Below, one piece after another: positions 42,411 through 55,494 of a DNA stretch of 64,000 nt (positions are counted from its first letter, which is position 1; every line of letters begins with the position of its first letter). Under the pieces are notes generated by a model. It was not told where the DNA came from, ran no database searches, and saw only the letters and a program-made list of their open reading frames with translations. The stretch spans positions 10,761,057 through 10,825,056 of the forward strand of contig LR990043.1 of NCBI GenBank assembly GCA_905147135.1, in the 5' to 3' direction. The position numbers were made by a program, and so were the translations under genes. The DNA is from Blastobasis lacticolella (taxonomy: Eukaryota > Arthropoda > Insecta > Lepidoptera > Blastobasidae).

Positions 42411-42969
42411 TAGGATGATAATTTTGACAATTTACAGTAGGGATGGGGTCGGGGATCGTTAATGAATCTATTCGATTATCGATTATCATTCTCATAGAAC
42501 TTGGAATCGATAGTTGCATGGTTATTCAGTACGTGTTATACAAAAAAAACTATTTATTTTCTTTCGAAAGAATAATTTATTAATACGACATTAAAACCCT
42601 TCTACAACGACGATTTCGACACGTGCGTATTTTTATTCGTTGAGTTATCCTATTCCATATTATACGCGCGAGTCGAGATCGTTGTTGTAAAAGGTCTCTT
42701 AGGGTGATATCCAAACAAGGAAAAAGAGTTATAGTTGCAAAAAATAATTTAATTATCTAAATGTATTTTTAAATGTTCGATTATTTTATTTGAATACCGA
42801 TTTTCGATTGTCTGTTGTTATTCGTTTATCGTGGCACTTCACTAAAGGGGCGGGGCCTGTCTATGAAGTATGATATTATCCGTAGTACATTTTACCGAAA
42901 TAAAACACGAAACTTCATGAGCGTGCGCCAAGGACCAACAATTAGTGAGCTGTCAAAATTATCATCCTA
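42411..42969. mobile_element. 559-bp TA-flanked MITE (unit of copy G)
   Basis: Same ends, TA borders and length as at 7417-7975. Confidence 0.75.
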
Positions 42970-43908
42970 TATTAGACAAAGCATAGGATTATAAATATAA
43001 AATCGATCGAATCGAGACGACAACAAACTATCTCTACTTAGTCTATGAAATAGGCGAGACATGCCAAACATGCACGGGACAACTCGAATACTCCCTCTAC
43101 ATTCTCGTGTTCCCGCGGAACTGTCCACATGTGGAGTGCGCTTTACCCTTGATTTGAATTGATTTATCACTCTAATCGACATGATGATTCGAATCAATAT
43201 GAATAGATAAAAATAAATAAAAATACGTGAAACGAATGCCAAAATGATAAAACGGTTCAATAGCAAAAACGAACATTGAAATGTTAAAATTTGTTTAGTG
43301 AAATTTAATTACCTTTCATTTATTAAAGAAATCGAGGAAATAATGTGTTTATTGTGTACCTATTTATTTATTTAATTAACCAAATCAAGTTTGAGGGCTT
43401 TTTCTGAATAATGTATCATTTTGGGAAAAAATAATTATGAGTCTGGAGAAATATGAGAAAACACATCTGGCAACCCTGCTTTGACGTGCAAGGTTTATAT
43501 CCTCTTTGGTTTTAGTGTTCCATATATATCTATCGGGCATCCATATATTTAGTTCATACGTTCATCATAGTTTGTGCGGGCTTGTGGTGCGGGCATAATC
43601 TAAAGTGTGTGTGTGTGTTGCGTCAAAAAACGCAGAGGAGATACAAAGTACGTTGTTAGTATTGTTCTGTAAAAATCTACCGAAACTTACGTTCGTTTAG
43701 AGCTTTGGCCTTTACCATTTGCTTGTATTATTTCATTCATTTGCTTTGTATGTTGTTTACAAATCAGTACCACACTCCTCAATGAAGCGTTCTCGTTTGT
43801 TGTTTTGTTTGGATTGCACTGTGGTGTTTTAGTAAATTCAACAATTTTCATGTACTGAGATTTGACTGACACATTACAGTAAGTACCCGACTGAAGTTAT
43901 CCACCAGA

Positions 43909-46900
43909 ATGACTACAGCAGCCAGACCAACCTTCGATCCTGCTCGTGGAGGGCAAGGAAGAGGCGAGAAGGATTTAAGTGCAATATCCCGACAATATTC
44001 AAGCAGAGATCTGCCTGGTCATACAAAGCTTAAGTACAGGTATGTAAGCAGTAAAACTTTAATTATTTTATCTGAATAGTAATAAGATGCAAAACCGATT
44101 TGTAAACTCTTATCTACCTTTCATTTTCGAGTATTATTAAACAAAAGGTAACTTACGTTCTACATAAAATTATGTGTAGAGAAAGTCTCTACATGCAGTT
44201 TTCGTATTTTCTATTAATTTTACACACAATATTTCTTTCCACCCTATCACGTCATAGTGTACCTATATCTACGTACAAGTCATAATAGTTGTCTGAGTAC
44301 TCAAAAAGCTCGTTTTGTGCAGTGGTTTGAAATGTGGGTTGGTGATTGTGTCAGTTAACGACAGTCGTCATTCAGACAAAACAGTTGCCTTTTCATTAAG
44401 CTAAGAATTACCTTTAACTTAGTTTACGTTTCCTTTATACTGATGCAAACTTAATCTTTTTTTTCTCTCATTCACTTACAGAAAACAAGGACAGGGAACA
44501 TCTGAAGAACTCCGCACAAGAGATTTTCGGAAAGAACTGGAAGAAAGGGAGAAGGAAATCAAGGGTACTGGTGCAAGAAGGCAAAACGAACCTGTTCTTA
44601 AGCGCCCTAAAATCGATCAAGTTCCTGCAGGTAGTTTAGATGCAGATGATCCTCTGGAGGGAGATCCTTCGGACTCCGATGACTCTGATGATGATACTGC
44701 AGCATTGTTAGCAGAGCTGAATAAAATAAAGAAAGATCGAGCTATAGAACAGGCTAAAAAGGTAAAAATTTGCAATGGTTTCTAAAAATGTGTACTGTGT
44801 GCATGCCTATGATTGACATTGATTATTAGTAGTATGAAGTCTGACAGAACATAATATAGCTTTGTCTCAGATTTCTTTTTATTAGTGGTCTCTACTGCGC
44901 GTGGTCAGTGGTCAGAGTTCCGAGTTATCTGTGATCAATGCGGTGGCATAGAATCATACACACAAAAACGGTCAGACTGCGACTTTCACGTACAGATTAC
45001 AGGGAAAGCGGTTTGCAGAACTCGGAACTCTAACTGCTGACCAAGTGCAGTGTGGCCGGCGTCTACATGTCCACATATTCAATAATGCGTAAACTGATTT
45101 TTATTACGATTTAAAATAAAAATGTGAAATGAAATAAGAAAACATAATTTGCTGCTAGTTGGTGCTGTTTGGTCTTCATTTTCATTGCTTTGTTTCATAT
45201 TAATAATAAGTAGAATAAGTAATTGGGGATTACTGCATTAGTGGCAGACTGCCTAGGTCCTCTGTACTGTAGACTAGAAAACAGGCAGCAGCATTGTTGT
45301 TTTGTGTTTCAAACTAGTGGAGGAGGCTCATGTCCAGTGGATGACTGCTAAGGGCAGTTAATGATTATTACTATCACTACACTTATTATTAACGATTAGG
45401 AATCGTTAACCCGGCGTCTGTATGGTGGAAAATCAGTACAAGGACTGTATGGTGGGTCAATATGGCCCGGATTTAAAAAAGGGTTTAATACTTACTATTT
45501 CAATGATTTTTTGAGAATGTTATAGTAAATCAGTTTTAGTGATGTTTAAATTACTATATTTTGGTGAAAAACAATAAAAAATCAAACAATATTAGGAACT
45601 TGTTGTGTATTTACGAAAGGTCTATAAAATCTATAACAAAAGATCTAACTTCTGTAATCTCACAAAAAAATCAACAAAATTAAAACTTTAAACAAATTTT
45701 ATTACTTTTAGGAATACTTAATGTAAGGTTTTTTGAGAAACTTAACTCTAAATTTAACTGAAATTTTAAAACTAATCACTGTCAGCATCTAAATTTGCAC
45801 ATCCGCCGCAATAAGAAATTATGTGCTCTGGGCAGATAAACTTCTTACAATTTTGACAGGTGTGACTTGTTTTCCTATCTTTTTTAGCAGGACATATTAG
45901 GCACCGTTATCGTCATTATCCGATCAATCTTGTTCGGTGTCACTCTGTATACTTCGCTCACTAATGTGATCCTCTTCTTCATTTTCTGAGGAGTTTTCTT
46001 CTTCCGGGTCATCTTCTTCCAATACCGCTAAAATTCGCTGTCTTTCACGTTCTTCTCGGTCCATTGTGCAAGTTAAACTAAAATATCCAAAATAACATTT
46101 AAAATATATATTCAAATCAAATAAATGTTTAAACGTAATTGGTATAAAAAGGTTACATGGAATGTAAGGTTGGGTCATATTTACCTGTTTGATGTTTGAC
46201 CGCTTGTAACTACCTGCGCAGGTGCACACCGACTAAACCGGTTTTAGAAACTAAAGGGACGGGGTAACAACTGCAGCTACTGATAAGCCCGATAACTTCA
46301 CATTATCACTTTAAAAAATATGGGCGTTTATAAATGTCTCGCGTCATGATGACCCAACCTAACAGACGCCGGGTTAAACAACATACAGCACATTCACCGC
46401 AATGTGCTGAATTCTGCCGCATATCTCAGATGTTTAATCGGTTTTGGTGATGATTTTAGGATGCTGAGAAGAAACAAGAAGAAGAAAGGATTCGAATGGA
46501 AAATATGTTATCGGGGAATCCTTTACTCAATTACTCTGCAGCAGGTCAAAAAAATGACTTAAAGGTAAATATTTCGAGTAAACATACAAACTCATACAAT
46601 ATGATGAAATATTGACATAACATCAATGACCTATGCAATCATTACATAGTTTATTCATTTGGTGAACTCAACTGTTTTTATATTACTTTTTTTAAATGGT
46701 AGATAAAACAGGACCACAAACAGTGGTTATTACTGCCTGTGGGTATTAGCAACACCAGGGGTATCACCAATGCGTTGTCCACCTTTAAATTCCAGGATAC
46801 ATTGTCAACCTAGGCAACAAAACGTCTAATAATAATGTATAATGAAAAGCAGCTGCAATCTGATAAAATTTTTGCCAAAATAATATGATTCTATTCAATT

Positions 46901-47123
46901 TATGCTCTCGATTGAAGAGTAGTAATCTTAACATTCTTAAATTTTTTGCCTCACATTTAATTGTTCCCTATTTTAATTTCTCCAGGTCAAAAGAAGATGG
47001 GATGACGACGTGGTGTTTAAAAATTGTGCGCGGTCTGAGCCTGAGAAGAAACTGATCACGTTTATAAATGATTCTTTGAGATCGGAATTTCATAAAAAAT
47101 TTATGGAAAAATACGTGAAGTGA
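43909..47123 (+). CDS. Cwc15: Cwc15 copy G, complete
   Basis: Coding exons are 43909-44039, 44482-44761, 46460-46564 and 46986-47123. Coding sequence and splice sites appear intact. Intron 1 is one base shorter than in copy B (a shorter A run near 44167). From this copy rightward intron 2 carries two shared variants, GATTAC for GATAAC and GTCTAC for GTCCAC in and beside the fold-back element, marking a separate sub-lineage of the array. Confidence 0.95.
44887..45057. mobile_element. 171-bp fold-back MITE in intron 2 (copy G)
   Basis: Same element with terminal GGTC and the GATTAC variant. Confidence 0.65.
45410..46373 (-). mobile_element. 964-bp internally deleted piggyBac element (copy G)
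   Basis: TTAA at 45406-45409 and 46374-46377; identical structure. Confidence 0.92.
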
Positions 47124-47776
47124 CTGTGCATTATCATCAACCTGGCGTTAATGCTCGGTTGCGTACCCTCGCGGCACGCGAGTGCCCGGTCCGCCTCCGC
47201 GTCCACCGGGGTGAAGTGAATATGTATAACAAACTGTATAAAAATGCTGAGAGAAATAAAATCTATTTATAATCACCTTGCAGTATTTTATTTTGCATTT
47301 CATTTAGATTTATTCATTACTCATACACAAGACAATACATTTAAGGTACATTTTAAATACATGTTTGTAAAAAGCCTTGCAGCAGTTCCCGTAAAATACA
47401 ACGTTATGCTGAAATATCATAAAACATCTATTGTGAATAATTCACTAATTACCACACGAAAACGTCGCACAACAACAGCCCAGCTAGTGCAGATAAGACA
47501 ACTGACAAGCAAGACTATAGACTGGAGAGGGAGACCAATAATCACTGAGATGTCAAAAATGTAACAAACGGTTGACAAGCGTCAGAATCGCGTGAGGGTC
47601 AGAACCGCGGGTTGAATAAAGTTTTATCTAAAATTAATATTGAACTCATTCTGACATCAGAAAGGTGCCTTGATTGTTATTGCTTTGTTTGGTGCATCGC
47701 GTGCTAAATTATTTAAATGGTCGACTGTTTAATCTGCTGTAAACAGGGTCACAGAGGTGATGGCAGCTGCTCTACT

Positions 47777-48197
47777 GTAATGAGCAGTTTTCCAATAGGT
47801 ATCTAAAGCGTTCCTAACCACTCACTAGATGGCGCCCTGACAATTTTGGTAATTGATAATCGCTTGAAATAGGTTCTTAGCAAACAGGATATAAACACTG
47901 GGTACGTTGTATTGGATAATATTGTATTTGTCAATCGTTTTCAACCATTTTAGAGGTTGTAATAATAATGGAGCACAGTGCCAACTTCTATAAATATTTC
48001 TTTTTATATTTTGTTCAACATTTAACAGTTATGTTTATATTAATAAACCTTTTATTTTTTAATTTAATATCAGTTGTCTGCATGAAATCACTGCCACCAT
48101 CATACAGATTAAAAAAGATTACCAAAATGGTAGAAGCGCCATCTATTGATGCTTTTTGAAACCAACTATCAATACCTACTGGAAAACTCCTCATTAC
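47777..48197. mobile_element. 421-bp long-TIR element (unit of copy H)
   Basis: Same element as at 12788-13208. Confidence 0.7.
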
Positions 48198-48276
48198 TTG
48201 ACATACTAATATTCTGGATCATGGTCAAGTGTACCCGGAACCTGTTACGGGAAAAAGCGCTTTACTTTGTCAAATA

Positions 48277-48835
48277 TAGGATGATAATTTTGACAATTTA
48301 CAGTAGGGATGGGGTCGGGGATCGTTAATGAATCTATTCGATTATCGATTATCATTCTCATAGAACTTGGAATCGATAGTTGCATGGTTATTCAGTACGT
48401 GTTATACAAAATAAACTATTTATTTTCTTTCGAAAGAATAATTTATTAATACGACATTAAAACCCTTCTACAACGACGATTTCGACACGTGCGTATTTTT
48501 ATTCGTTGAGTTATCCTATTCCATATTATACGCGCGAGTCGAGATCGTTGTTGTAAAAGGTCTCTTAGGGTGATATCCAAACAAGGAAAAAGAGTTATAG
48601 TTGCAAAAAATAATTTAATTATCTAAATGTATTTTTAAATGTTCGATTATTTTATTTGAATACCGATTTTCGATTGTCTGTTGTTATTCGTTTATCGTGG
48701 CACTTCACTAAAGGGGCGGGGCCTGTCTATGAAGTATGATATTATCCGTAGTACATTTTACCGAAATAAAACACGAAACTTCATGAGCGTGCGCCAAGGA
48801 CCAACAATTAGTGAGCTGTCAAAATTATCATCCTA
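48277..48835. mobile_element. 559-bp TA-flanked MITE (unit of copy H)
   Basis: Same ends, TA borders and length as at 7417-7975. Confidence 0.75.
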
Positions 48836-49772
48836 TATTAGACAAAGCATAGGATTATAAATATAAAATCGATCGAATCGAGACGACAACAAACTATCTC
48901 TACTTAGTCTATGAAATAGGCGAGACATGCCAAACATGCACGGGACAACACGAATACTCCCTCTACATTCTCGTGTTCCCGCGGAACTGTCCACATGTGG
49001 AGTGCGCTTTACCCTTGATTTGAATTGATTTATGACTCTAATCGACATGATGATTCGAATCAATATGAATAGATAAAAATAAATAGAAATACGTGAAACG
49101 AATGCCAAAATGATAAAACGGTTCAATAGCAAAAACGAACATTGAAATGTTAAATTTGTTTAGTGAAATTTAATTACCTTTCATTTATTAAAGAAATCGA
49201 GGAAATAATGTGTTTATTGTGTACCTATTTATTTATTTAATTAACCAAATCAAGTTTGAGGGCTTTTTCTGAATAATGTATCATTTTGGGAAAAAATAAT
49301 TATGAGTCTGGAGAAATATGAGAAAACACATCTGGCAACCCTGCTTTGACGTGCAAGGTTTATATCCTCTTTGGTTTTAGTGTTCCATATATATCTATCG
49401 GGCGTCCATATATTTAGTTCATACGTTCATCATAGTTTGTGCGGGCTTGTGGTGCGGGCATAATCTAAAGTGTGTGTGTGTGTTGCGTCAAAAAACGCAG
49501 AGGAGATACAAAGTACGTTGTTAGTATTGTTCTGTAAAATCTACCGAAACTTACGTTCGTTTAGAGCTTTGGCCTTTACCATTTGCTTGTATTATTTCAT
49601 TCATTTGCTTTGTATGTTGTTTACAAATCAGTACCACACTCCTCAATAAAGCGTTCTCGTTTGTTGTTTTGTTTGGATTGCACTGTGGTGTTTTAGTAAA
49701 TTCAACAATTTTCATGTACTGAGATTTGACTGACACATTACAGTAAGTACCCGACTGAAGTTATCCACCAGA

Positions 49773-52700
49773 ATGACTACAGCAGCCAGACCAACCTTCG
49801 ATCCTGCTCGTGGAGGGCAAGGAAGAGGCGAGAAGGATTTAAGTGCAATATCCCGACAATATTCAAGCAGAGATCTGCCTGGTCATACAAAGCTTAAGTA
49901 CAGGTATGTAAGCAGTAAAACTTTAATTATTTTATCTGAATAGTAATAAGATGCAAAACCGATTTGTAAACTCTTATCTACCTTTCATTTTCGAGTATTA
50001 TTAAACAAAAGGTAACTTACGTTCTACATAAAAATTATGTGTAGAGAAAGTCTCTACATGCAGTTTTCGTATTTTCTATTAATTTTACACACAATATTTC
50101 TTTCCACCCTATCACGTCATAGTGTACCTATATCTACGTACAAGTCATAATAGTTGTCTGAGTACTCAAAAAGCTCGTTTTGTGCAGTGGTTTGAAATGT
50201 GGGTTGGTGATTGTGTTAGTTAACGACAGTCGTCATTCAGACAAAACAGTTGCCTTTTCATTAAGCTAAGAATTACCTTTAACTTAGTTTACGTTTCCTT
50301 TATACTGATGCAAACTTAATCTTTTTTTTCTCTCATTCACTTACAGAAAACAAGGACAGGGAACATCTGAAGAACTCCGCACAAGAGATTTTCGGAAAGA
50401 ACTGGAAGAAAGGGAGAAGGAAATCAAGGGTACTGGTGCAAGAAGGCAAAACGAACCTGTTCTTAAGCGCCCTAAAATCGATCAAGTTCCTGCAGGTAGT
50501 TTAGATGCAGATGATCCTCTGGAGGGAGATCCTTCGGACTCCGATGACTCTGATGATGATACTGCAGCATTGTTAGCAGAGCTGAATAAAATAAAGAAAG
50601 ATCGAGCTATAAAACAGGCTAAAAAGGTAAAAATTTGCAATGGTTTCTAAAAATGTGTACTGTGTGCATGCCTATGATTGACATTGATTATTAGTAGTAT
50701 GAAGTCTGACAGAACATAATATAGCTTTGTCTCAGATTTCTTTTTATTAGTGGCCTCTACTGCGCGTGGTCAGTGGTCAGAGTTCCGAGTTATCTGTGAT
50801 CAATGCGGTGGCATAGAATCATACACACAAAAACGGTCAGACTGCGACTTTCACGTACAGATTACAGGGAAAGCGGTTTGCAGAACTCGGAACTCTAACT
50901 GCTGACCAAGTGCAGTGTGGCCGGCGTCTACATGTCCACATATTCAATAATGCGTAAACTGATTTTTATTACGATTTAAAATAAAAATGTGAAATGAAAT
51001 AAGAAACATAATTTGCTGCTAGTTGGTGCTGTTTGGTCTTCATTTTCATTGCTTTGTTTCATATTAATAATAAGTAGAATAAGTAATTGGGGATTACTGC
51101 ATTAGTGGCAGACTGCCTAGGTCCTCTGTACTGTAGACTAGAAAACAGGCAGCAGCATTGTTGTTTTGTGTTTCAAACTAGTGGAGGAGGCTCATGTCCA
51201 GTGGATGACTGCTAAGGGCAGTTAATGATTATTACTATCACTACACTTATTATTAACGATTAGGAATCGTTAACCCGGCGTCTGTATGGTGGAAAATCAG
51301 TACAAGGACTGTATGGTGGGTCAATATGGCCCGGATTTAAAAAAGGGTTTAATACTTACTATTTCAATGATTTTTTGAGAATGTTATAGTAAATCAGTTT
51401 TAGTGATGTTTAAATTACTATATTTTGGTGAAAAACAATAAAAAATCAAACAATATTAGGAACTTGTTGTGTATTTACGAAAGGTCTATAAAATCTATAA
51501 CAAAAGATCTAACTTCTGTAATCTCACAAAAAAATCAACAAAATTAAAACTTTAAACAAATTTTATTACTTTTAGGAATACTTAATGTAAGGTTTTTTGA
51601 GAAACTTAACTCTAAATTTAACTGAAATTTTAAAACTAATCACTGTCAGCATCTAAATTTGCACATCCGCCGCAATAAGAAATTATGTGCTCTGGGCAGA
51701 TAAACTTCTTACAATTTTGACAGGTGTGACTTGTTTTCCTATCTTTTTTAGCAGGACATATTAGGCACCGTTATCGTCATTATCCGATCAATCTTGTTCG
51801 GTGTCACTCTGTATACTTCGCTCACTAATGTGATCCTCTTCTTCATTTTCTGAGGAGTTTTCTTCTTCCGGGTCATCTTCTTCCAATACCGCTAAAATTC
51901 GCTGTCTTTCACGTTCTTCTCGGTCCATTGTGCAAGTTAAACTAAAATATCCAAAATGACATTTAAAATATATATTCAAATCAAATAAATGTTTAAACGT
52001 AATTGGTATAAAAAGGTTACATGGAATGTAAGGTTGGGTCATATTTACCTGTTTGATGTTTGACCGCTTGTAACTACCTGCGCAGGTGCACACCGACTAA
52101 ACCGGTTTTAGAAACTAAAGGGACGGGGTAACAACTGCAGCTACTGATAAGCCCGATAACTTCACATTATCACTTTAAAAAATATGGGCGTTTATAAATG
52201 TCTCGCGTCATGATGACCCAACCTAACAGACGCCGGGTTAAACAACATACAGCACATTCACCGCAATGTGCTGAATTCTGCCGCATATCTCAGATGTTTA
52301 ATCGGTTTTGGTGATGATTTTAGGATGCTGAGAAGAAACAAGAAGAAGAAAGGATTCGAATGGAAAATATGTTATCGGGGAATCCTTTACTCAATTACTC
52401 TGCAGCAGGTCAAAAAAATGACTTAAAGGTAAATATTTCGAGTAAACATACAAACTCATACAATATGATGAAATATTGACATAACATCAATGACCTATGC
52501 AATCATTACATAGTTTATTCATTTGGTGAACTCAACTGTTTTTATATTACTTTTTTTAAATGGTAGATAAAACAGGACCACAAACAGTGGTTATTACTGC
52601 CTGTGGGTATTAGCAACACCAGGGGTATCACCAATGCGTTGTCCACCTTTAAATTCCAGGATACATTGTCAACCTAGGCAACAAAACGTCTAATAATAAT

Positions 52701-52987
52701 GTATAATGAAAAGCAGCTGCAATCTGATAAAATTTTTGCCAAAATAATATGATTCTATTCAATTTATGCTCTCGATTGAAGAGTAGTAATCTTAACATTC
52801 TTAAATTTTTTGCCTCACATTTAATTGTTCCCTATTTTAATTTCTCCAGGTCAAAAGAAGATGGGATGACGACGTGGTGTTTAAAAATTGTGCGCGGTCT
52901 GAGCCTGAGAAGAAACTGATCACGTTTATAAATGATTCTTTGAGATCGGAATTTCATAAAAAATTTATGGAAAAATACGTGAAGTGA
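49773..52987 (+). CDS. Cwc15: Cwc15 copy H, complete, Glu133Lys
   Basis: Coding exons are 49773-49903, 50347-50626, 52324-52428 and 52850-52987. The codon at 50612-50614 is AAA instead of GAA, changing Glu133 to Lys in the charged helix that follows the acidic tract. It is the only amino-acid replacement I noticed among the copies. Splice sites and stop are intact. Confidence 0.95.
50752..50922. mobile_element. 171-bp fold-back MITE in intron 2 (copy H)
   Basis: Same element with the GATTAC variant. Confidence 0.65.
51274..52237 (-). mobile_element. 964-bp internally deleted piggyBac element (copy H)
   Basis: TTAA at 51270-51273 and 52238-52241; identical structure. Confidence 0.92.
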
Positions 52988-53640
52988 CTGTGCATTATCA
53001 TCAACCTGGCGTTAATGCTCGGTTGCGTACCCTCGCGGCACGCGAGTGCCCGGTCCGCCTCCGCGTCCACCGGGGTGAAGTGAATATGTATAACAAACTG
53101 TATAAAAATGCTGAGAGAAATAAAATCTATTTATAATCACCTTGCAGTATTTTATTTTGCATTTCATTTAGATTTATTCATTACTCTTACACAAGACAAT
53201 ACATTTAAGGTACATTTTAAATACATGTTTGTAAAAAGCCTTGCAGCAGTTCCCGTAAAATACAACGTTATGCTGAAATATCATAAAACATCTATTGTGA
53301 ATAATTCACTAATTACCACACGAAAACGTCGCACAACAACAGCCCAGCTAGTGCAGATAAGACAACTGACAAGCAAGACTATAGACTGGAGAGGGAGACC
53401 AATAATCACTGAGATGTCAAAAATGTAACAAACGGTTGACAAGCGTCAGAATCGCGTGAGGGTCAGAACCGCGGGTTGAATAAAGTTTTATCTAAAATTA
53501 ATATTGAACTCATTCTGACATCAGAAAGGTGCCTTGATTGTTATTGCTTTGTTTGGTGCATCGCGTGCTAAATTATTTAAATGGTCGACTGTTTAATCTG
53601 CTGTAAACAGGGTCACAGAGGTGATGGCAGCTGCTCTACT

Positions 53641-54061
53641 GTAATGAGCAGTTTTCCAATAGGTATCTAAAGCGTTCCTAACCACTCACTAGATGGCGCC
53701 CTGACAATTTTGGTAATTGATAATCGCTTGAAATAGGTTCTTAGCAAACAGGATATAAACACTGGGTACGTTGTATTGGATAATATTGTATTTGTCAATC
53801 GTTTTCAACCATTTTAGAGGTTGTAATAATAATGGAGCACAGTGCCAACTTCTATAAATATTTCTTTTTATATTTTGTTCAACATTTAACAGTTATGTTT
53901 ATATTAATAAACCTTTTATTTTTTAATTTAATATCAGTTGTCTGCATGAAATCACTGCCACCATCATACAGATTAAAAAAGATTACCAAAATGGTAGAAG
54001 CGCCATCTATTGATGCTTTTTGAAACCAACTATCAATACCTACTGGAAAACTCCTCATTAC
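53641..54061. mobile_element. 421-bp long-TIR element (unit of copy I)
   Basis: Same element as at 12788-13208. Confidence 0.7.
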
Positions 54062-54140
54062 TTGACATACTAATATTCTGGATCATGGTCAAGTGTACCC
54101 GGAACCTGTTACGGGAAAAAGCGCTTTACTTTGTCAAATA

Positions 54141-54617
54141 TAGGATGATAATTTTGACAATTTACAGTAGGGATGGGGTCGGGGATCGTTAATGAATCTA
54201 TTCGATTATCGATTATCATTCTCATAGAACTTGGAATCGATAGTTGCATGGTTATTCAGTACGTGTTATACAAAATAAACTATTTATTTTCTTTCGAAAG
54301 AATAATTTATTAATACGACATTAAAACCCTTCTACAACGACGATTTCGACACGTGCGTATTTTTATTCGTTGAGTTATCCTATTCCATATTATACGCGCG
54401 AGTCGAGATCGTTGTTGTAAAAGGTCTCTTAGGGTGATATCCAAACAAGGAAAAAGAGTTATAGTTGCAAAAAATAATTTAATTATCTAAATGTATTTTT
54501 AAATGTTCGATTATTTTATTTGAATACCGATTTTCGATTGTCTGTTGTTATTCGTTTATCGTGGCACTTCACTAAAGGGGCGGGGCCTGTCTATGAAGTA
54601 TGATATTATCCGTAGTA
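54141..54617. mobile_element. 559-bp TA-flanked MITE, right end deleted (unit of copy I)
   Basis: The left inverted repeat is present. The right end is lost in a 143-bp deletion whose junction is at about 54617, where CGTAGTA meets TCTCTACTT. Confidence 0.75.
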
Positions 54618-55494
54618 TCTCTACTTAGTCTATGAAAAAGGCGAGACATGCCAAACATGCACGGGACAACACGAATACTCCCTCTACATTCTCGTGTTCC
54701 CGCGGAACTGTCCACATGTGGAGTGCGCTTTACCCTTGATTTGAATTGATTTATGACTCTAATCGACATGATGATTCGAATCAATATGAATAGATAAAAA
54801 TAAATAGAAATACGTGAAACGAATGCCAAAATGATAAAACGGTTCAATAGCAAAAACGAACATTGAAATGTTAAATTTGTTTAGTGAAATTTAATTACCT
54901 TTCATTTATTAAAGAAATCGAGGAAATAATGTGTTTATTGTGTACCTATTTATTTATTTAATTAACCAAATCAAGTTTGAGGGCTTTTTCTGAATAATGT
55001 ATCATTTTGGGAAAAAATAATTATGAGTCTGGAGAAATATGAGAAAACACATCTGGCAACCCTGCTTTGACGTGCAAGGTTTATATCCTCTTTGGTTTTA
55101 GTGTTCCATATATATCTATCGGGCGTCCATATATTTAGTTCATACGTTCATCATAGTTTGTGCGGGCTTGTGGTGCGGGCATAATCTAAAGTGTGTGTGT
55201 GTGTTGCGTCAAAAAACGCAGAGGAGATACAAAGTACGTTGTTAGTATTGTTCTGTAAAAATCTACCGAAACTTACGTTCGTTTAGAGCTTTGGCCTTTA
55301 CCATTTGCTTGTATTATTTCATTCATTTGCTTTGTATGTTGTTTACAAATCAGTACCACACTCCTCAATGAAGCGTTCTCGTTTGTTATTTTGTTTGGAT
55401 TGCACTGTGGTGTTTTAGTAAATTCAACAATTTTCATGTACTGAGATTTGACTGACACATTACAGTAAGTACCCGACTGAAGTTATCCACCAGA

